Assembly (NCBI GenBank): GCA_945638575.1
Contig: CALZDP010000011.1
Span: 1-44,622, forward strand
Direction of reading: 5' to 3'
Length of the DNA: 44,622 bases
Origin: an uncultured Clostridia bacterium
Lineage (GTDB): Bacteria > Bacillota > Clostridia > Christensenellales > Borkfalkiaceae
Made by a program: the position numbers and the translations under genes. Position 1 is the first letter of the stretch, and every line of letters begins with the position of its first letter. Positions 40,992-44,622 of the stretch are shown here, piece after piece. The notes under the pieces are model-generated. The model saw only the letters and a program-made list of their open reading frames with translations. It ran no database searches and was not told where the DNA came from.

Positions 40992-42263
40992 ATGTTAAGT
41001 TATTCCATGGAAGGCGGAAACAAGGTGTACGGCGAAGTCCAAATCAGTTCGGCAAAAAACTCTGCGTTAACCGTTATGTGCGCTGCGATACTTAATAAAG
41101 AAGTCTTTATAAAAAATTGCCCGAATATCGGCGACGTAACCGTTATGTCGGAAATCCTTTCTTCAATCGGCGCAACCGTCAAACGCACGTCCGACGGTTT
41201 GTACATAGACGCTTCAAACGTTTACACCACCGATTTGCCCAAAAGCAAAACTTCAAAAATTCGAGCCTCCTTTTTTTTGGTCGGGCCCCTTTTATCGCGC
41301 TTCGGAACCGTTTCCGTTTCAAAACCCGGGGGATGCAAGATAGGGGAAAGACCCGTGGATATTCACCTTGAAGGTTTTAAGGCGTTGGGGGCGAAAGTAT
41401 CGGAAACGGAAAGCCGTTTTATCATAACCGCGCCAATACTGCACGGTGCAAAAATACACTTGCGTTATCCGAGCGTCGGCGCAACCGAAAATTTGATTTT
41501 GGCGTCTGCGTGCGCCGATGGGGTAACCCTGCTTTTTAATTCGGCAAAAGAGCCGGAAGTTAAGGATTTATGCGACTTTTTGAATTTATGCGGTGCTAAA
41601 ATCACGGGCGGCGGAACAAGTATAATTCGTATTGACGGCGTCAAAAAATTAAACAGCGGAATAACCTTTAAACCACTGCCCGACAGGATAGAAGCAGGCA
41701 CTTTTTTGCTTTTATGTTACGCCCTCGGCGGAAAGGTTGAACTATCCGGCGTAAAATGCGAAAATATTTATTATTTGGTAAAAAAAATTCTCGATAACAC
41801 TTGCAATAACGATGGATTCTATGTTAAGATATATAATGATAATATATATATATACTCGGACGGAAATCCAAAAGGTTTAGGCAGGTTCGTAACCATGCCG
41901 TACCCGATGTTTCCCACCGACCTTCATCCGTTGGTTTCCGCCGTCGGCGCGGCGGCAAGCGGTGAAACTTCCGTATCCGAAACCGTTTTCGATTCACGTT
42001 TTTCCTATCTTCAAGGCTTAAAAAAAATGGGCGCGGACTTCACCCTTCACGGCGAAACGGTAACCTTCAGGGGAAGGGCGCTTCACGGTGAAACGGTAAC
42101 CGCTCCCGATTTGCGCGGAGGTGCGGCTTTGGTTGTCGCAGGGCTTAAAGCGGAAGGCAAAACGGTGGTGAAATGCGCCGAAAACGTCATGCGCGGTTAT
42201 GAAGATTTTTCCTTAAAACTTCGTAAAATAGGCGCAAAAATAAAAACTGTCAAGGAATCTTAA
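40992..42263 (+). CDS. murA: UDP-GlcNAc enolpyruvyl transferase MurA
   Basis: A 423-residue enzyme of the first committed step of peptidoglycan synthesis, transferring enolpyruvate from PEP. The catalytic cysteine is Cys115 in PGGCKIGERPVD (also the site modified by fosfomycin), and Lys22-Asn23 match the usual active-site pair. The ATG at 40992 gives the family numbering; a TTG at 40956 would add 12 residues unlike any MurA. In many relatives murG lies here instead. It overlaps ftsQ by one base (TAATG). Confidence 0.94.
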   Translation: MLSYSMEGGNKVYGEVQISSAKNSALTVMCAAILNKEVFIKNCPNIGDVTVMSEILSSIGATVKRTSDGLYIDASNVYTTDLPKSKTSKIRASFFLVGPLLSRFGTVSVSKPGGCKIGERPVDIHLEGFKALGAKVSETESRFIITAPILHGAKIHLRYPSVGATENLILASACADGVTLLFNSAKEPEVKDLCDFLNLCGAKITGGGTSIIRIDGVKKLNSGITFKPLPDRIEAGTFLLLCYALGGKVELSGVKCENIYYLVKKILDNTCNNDGFYVKIYNDNIYIYSDGNPKGLGRFVTMPYPMFPTDLHPLVSAVGAAASGETSVSETVFDSRFSYLQGLKKMGADFTLHGETVTFRGRALHGETVTAPDLRGGAALVVAGLKAEGKTVVKCAENVMRGYEDFSLKLRKIGAKIKTVKES

Positions 42264-43030
42264 TGAAACACAAAAAACTACTTCTTATCAGCGCCATACT
42301 AACTGCGGTTTTATATGTAGTTCTGGTAACGGTAACGTTATTCAGGGTTTCGGACGTAAACGTTAATTACAGCGTTTACTCTTTTGAGGACTACGCCGTT
42401 TGCGAAGACATTTTGGCGTCTTATAAAGGCAAAAGTCTTGTTATGCTTGACGCCGAAGAAATCGCTTTAAAAATAACGCAAAATACAAACTTGAAAGTTC
42501 GCAGTATAAAAAAGGACTATCCTTTCACATTAACGTTAGACCTTTATTCCGGCGAAGAAAGATTTGCCGTGGCGGACGGCGACAGCGGTTATTACGTATT
42601 AGACAGCGACTATGTGGTTTTAAAAAAGCGCGATACGTTTATAAATCCCGCGGACGGTTTAAGCGACCTTTTGCTTATTTTCGATACCGAAGCAGAACCT
42701 GTCGTAACCCTTAAAAAACCCTTGTTTTACGAAAACCAAACGGTATTCGATTCCTTAAAAACTGTTGTTTCCGCATTTGACAGCCCTCGGGACAGTCTGT
42801 ATTCGGTAAGAGTCATCGAAACGGAAGAAAAGGGCAATTACCGTATGGAACTGTCTATGCGCAGCGGTGTAAAAATACTTGTATTTAAAGCCACCGAAAA
42901 GACCAAAGAAAAGGTCCTTTGCGGAATATCCAAATACCGTTCATTGTCGGACAGCGACCTTATAACCGGCAAGATAGAATGTTTGGAAAGGTCCACCGGC
43001 GAAGTAACCGCCGTTTACACAAGGTATTAA
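42263..43030 (+). CDS. ftsQ: Division protein FtsQ / DivIB
   Basis: A 255-residue single-span membrane protein of the divisome core with FtsL and FtsB/DivIC. A short basic N-terminus, a transmembrane helix at about 7-28 and a POTRA domain (about 33-105, VRSIKKDYPFTLTLDLYSGE) are followed by the beta domain with YYVLDSDYVVLKK. The start overlaps the murA stop, so translation is coupled. A 225-base spacer follows before ftsA. Confidence 0.85.
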   Translation: MKHKKLLLISAILTAVLYVVLVTVTLFRVSDVNVNYSVYSFEDYAVCEDILASYKGKSLVMLDAEEIALKITQNTNLKVRSIKKDYPFTLTLDLYSGEERFAVADGDSGYYVLDSDYVVLKKRDTFINPADGLSDLLLIFDTEAEPVVTLKKPLFYENQTVFDSLKTVVSAFDSPRDSLYSVRVIETEEKGNYRMELSMRSGVKILVFKATEKTKEKVLCGISKYRSLSDSDLITGKIECLERSTGEVTAVYTRY

Positions 43031-43255
43031 ATTCGGCTATTCGTTTATCAAAAATTTACGGTGAAGCCCGATAGGGGCTGAAAAAGCCTTTCTAAAAAGG
43101 ACAAGCCCTGCCCTAAAATGGGGAGTTTCATACTGAAAGGTTGCAAACTTTGCCGTAAAATGGAAGCATTTATATTATCAAATCACTTATCGTAAAAATC
43201 CACTTATTGTAAAAATTCCCGAAAATCACTTTTAAAAAACCAAAGAGGTGCAAAA
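43031..43255. other. 225-base spacer between ftsQ and ftsA with small hairpins and a direct repeat
   Basis: No gene. It holds several short inverted repeats (AGCCC/GGGCT near 43065, CCTTT/AAAGG near 43087, TTTCA/TGAAA near 43126) and a direct repeat CCACTTAT-G-TAAAAAT, in two copies near 43185 and 43200. It may be a leader or a site for a promoter of ftsA. Confidence 0.45.
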
Positions 43256-44371
43256 ATGCTGAAGGATGCAGTTGCCGTAATCGATATAGGTTCTTACTCG
43301 CTTACCGCCGTAATAGGGGAAAACGGAATCAACAACAACTTCACCATACGTGCGATAAAAAAGTGCGAACACGACGCGCTTTTCGGTGAAATCGACGAAA
43401 AAAAACTATACGAAGCGGTTGAAGAATCCATTAAAACGGTATCGGCGTCCGCCAAAGCCCGTTTGGACGAAGTTTATATCGGCGTACCGGGGCAGTATTT
43501 GCGTTTAATAAATAAAGAGCAACGCGCCTTTTACAACCGTAAAAGACGTATAGGCGAAAAGGAATTAAAAGACCTTTACGACGGCGCTTGTTCGAACATA
43601 AATACGGGCGATTACGAAATCATCTCTCGCAGCAGCGTTTGTTTTTACGTTGACGGCGGTTTAAGGGTTGACGACGTTTTGGGCGTCCGTACCGCGTCGA
43701 TTGCTTCGTACGTGTCCATCTTCCTTGCCCGTAAGGATTTTTTATTCACCATGCGCAGGTTTATGGAACAATTAAAAATTCGCAAAGTGCATTTTATCCC
43801 CGTACCTTTGGCGGAAGGCAATCTTTTGTTTTCCACCGAAGAAAGACGAAGCATACAAATCCTTTACGACGTCGGCTATTTGTCCTCGACGTTTACCATT
43901 TTGACGGGGGACGGCGCTCTGTATACAAAGACTTTCCCCGTAGGCGGCGGAAACCTTACCGCAAAACTTTTTCAAGAATTCGAAGTGGACTTTTACGTTG
44001 CCGAAAGGCTAAAACGAAAAATCAATTTAAGCGTCCGCAATGTCGATGGCGACTATTCAATTTTAAGCGGGGAAGAAACATATAACTTTTCCGTATCAAT
44101 GACCAACGAAATCGCCTGTAACGTAATAAATGAAATCGCCGAAAACTTCGATAGATCTTTAGCGGAAAGTTGCGTAAAGTTGCCTGCAAATTTATCTGCT
44201 TCGCTTACGGGCGGCGGAATCTCTTATATACGCGGCGGCGCAGATTATTTGTCGCATATGATCGAAATACCGATAAACATCGTCGCCCCCAAGATAGCCT
44301 ATATGTCCAAGCCCGATGACAGTTCGTGTTTGGCGGTACTAAATTATGCGCTGAATGTAAAGACTTACTAA
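43256..44371 (+). CDS. ftsA: FtsA-like actin-fold division protein lacking the usual membrane anchor
   Basis: A 371-residue actin-like ATPase. Phosphate-1 motif AVIDIGSYSLTAVIG is at about 6-20, the SHS2/1C domain follows (VYIGVPGQYLRLI onward, about 84-165), then phosphate-2 ILYDVGYLSSTFTIL and the adenosine motif SLTGGGISYIRGG. FtsA normally tethers FtsZ to the membrane by a C-terminal amphipathic helix after a linker; this protein stops at VLNYALNVKTY, right after the fold, some 50 residues shorter than usual. Position after ftsQ supports FtsA. AGAGGTG precedes the ATG. Confidence 0.82.
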   Translation: MLKDAVAVIDIGSYSLTAVIGENGINNNFTIRAIKKCEHDALFGEIDEKKLYEAVEESIKTVSASAKARLDEVYIGVPGQYLRLINKEQRAFYNRKRRIGEKELKDLYDGACSNINTGDYEIISRSSVCFYVDGGLRVDDVLGVRTASIASYVSIFLARKDFLFTMRRFMEQLKIRKVHFIPVPLAEGNLLFSTEERRSIQILYDVGYLSSTFTILTGDGALYTKTFPVGGGNLTAKLFQEFEVDFYVAERLKRKINLSVRNVDGDYSILSGEETYNFSVSMTNEIACNVINEIAENFDRSLAESCVKLPANLSASLTGGGISYIRGGADYLSHMIEIPINIVAPKIAYMSKPDDSSCLAVLNYALNVKTY

Positions 44372-44411
44372 CACATATAAAATACAGAACTAATCATTTA
44401 AGGGGAAGTTT

Positions 44412-44622
44412 ATGTCCAAACAACGTTATCAAAGTAAGACAACAAGCAAAAAAAAGCATAAATTCGGCAAGGGCAAGGGCGGTTACGGAACCCTTAATCC
44501 CGAAGGCGTGCAAGCCCTTTCCGTTACCTATTTACCCGAACCCGACGATACCGAAGAATTTTTAAACGAAGATTTTGCAGACGAAGAAGTCGCCGATATT
44601 ACCGACGATTTTGACGCCTTAA
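44412..44622 (+). CDS. N-terminal part of an unknown gene, cut by the window edge
   Basis: The ATG at 44412 follows AGGGGAAG. The visible 70 residues start with a basic, Gly/Lys-rich stretch (KKKHKFGKGKGGYGT), then turn strongly acidic (DDTEEFLNEDFADEEVAD). ftsZ usually follows ftsA, but no FtsZ GTPase sequence has appeared yet; it could be an FtsZ with an unusual leader or a separate lineage-specific protein. Confidence 0.6.
   Translation, partial: MSKQRYQSKTTSKKKHKFGKGKGGYGTLNPEGVQALSVTYLPEPDDTEEFLNEDFADEEVADITDDFDAL

Noticed and set aside
44299..44320. Further copy of the CTATAG motif in ftsA (GCCTATATGTCC)
   Set aside because: Only about 11 bases match and they encode the ordinary IAYMSKP stretch of the protein; treated as chance.

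Overview
The window reads as chromosome of a low-GC, spore-forming, anaerobic member of the Clostridia, probably an uncultured lineage. Support: SpoIIID and a PdaB-type spore deacetylase, a desulfoferrodoxin, formate-tetrahydrofolate ligase, paired YdbS/YdbT PH-domain proteins, RuvX-YrzB synteny, a MurE with the DNPR motif expected of meso-diaminopimelate peptidoglycan, and consensus SigA promoters (TTGACA-N17-TATAAT). No rRNA, tRNA, CRISPR array, IS element or integrase was recognised. I cannot name the genus.

Layout. 1-14.2 kb: housekeeping and envelope genes (radical SAM PflX-like, metK, ruvX, yrzB, desulfoferrodoxin, a membrane GT2 glycosyltransferase, ydbT/ydbS, rplS, spoIIID, pdaB, a tandem OB-fold protein, trmO, a large surface propeller protein). 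14.2-15.8 kb: a short regulator-like gene with a SOS-type box upstream, then a second anchored SH3-like surface protein. 15.9-25.7 kb: one uninterrupted co-directional run of 11 genes that looks like the packaging and virion module of a short-tailed (podovirus-type) phage: large terminase, small-terminase-like protein, zinc-binding microprotein, portal, scaffold, major capsid protein, adaptor, nozzle and three unknowns. It ends at a strong terminator. No integrase, repressor, replication, lysis or tail-fibre gene accompanies it, and it is bounded by ordinary chromosomal genes. 25.9-30.1 kb: alr, fhs, a lipoprotein and rpsT. 30.1-31.3 kb: 1.2 kb without a convincing gene, holding DnaA-box-like sites and a G-rich repeat tract bracketed by promoter- and terminator-like signals. 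31.3 kb to the end: a division and cell-wall cluster, mraZ-rsmH-ftsL-ftsI-murE-mraY-murD-ftsW-murA-ftsQ-ftsA, plus a truncated unknown gene. murF, murG, murC and murB are absent from it.

The most notable items are: (1) a dispersed motif of about 25 bp centred on CTATAG, with nine good copies between 2.5 and 25.8 kb, both just after stop codons and inside genes (including the phage-like ones), and none recognised in the remaining 19 kb; (2) the stripped-down capsid and packaging operon, a candidate domesticated phage or gene-transfer-like particle; (3) an ftsI whose only well-placed start behind a strong ribosome binding site is AUU, next to an imperfect duplication of its own 5' end; (4) a trmO whose promoter leaves almost no leader; (5) a possible unannotated transcript at 30.6-30.9 kb; and (6) division proteins of unusual build (FtsL with a long disordered N-terminus, FtsA without the usual membrane-targeting C-terminus).
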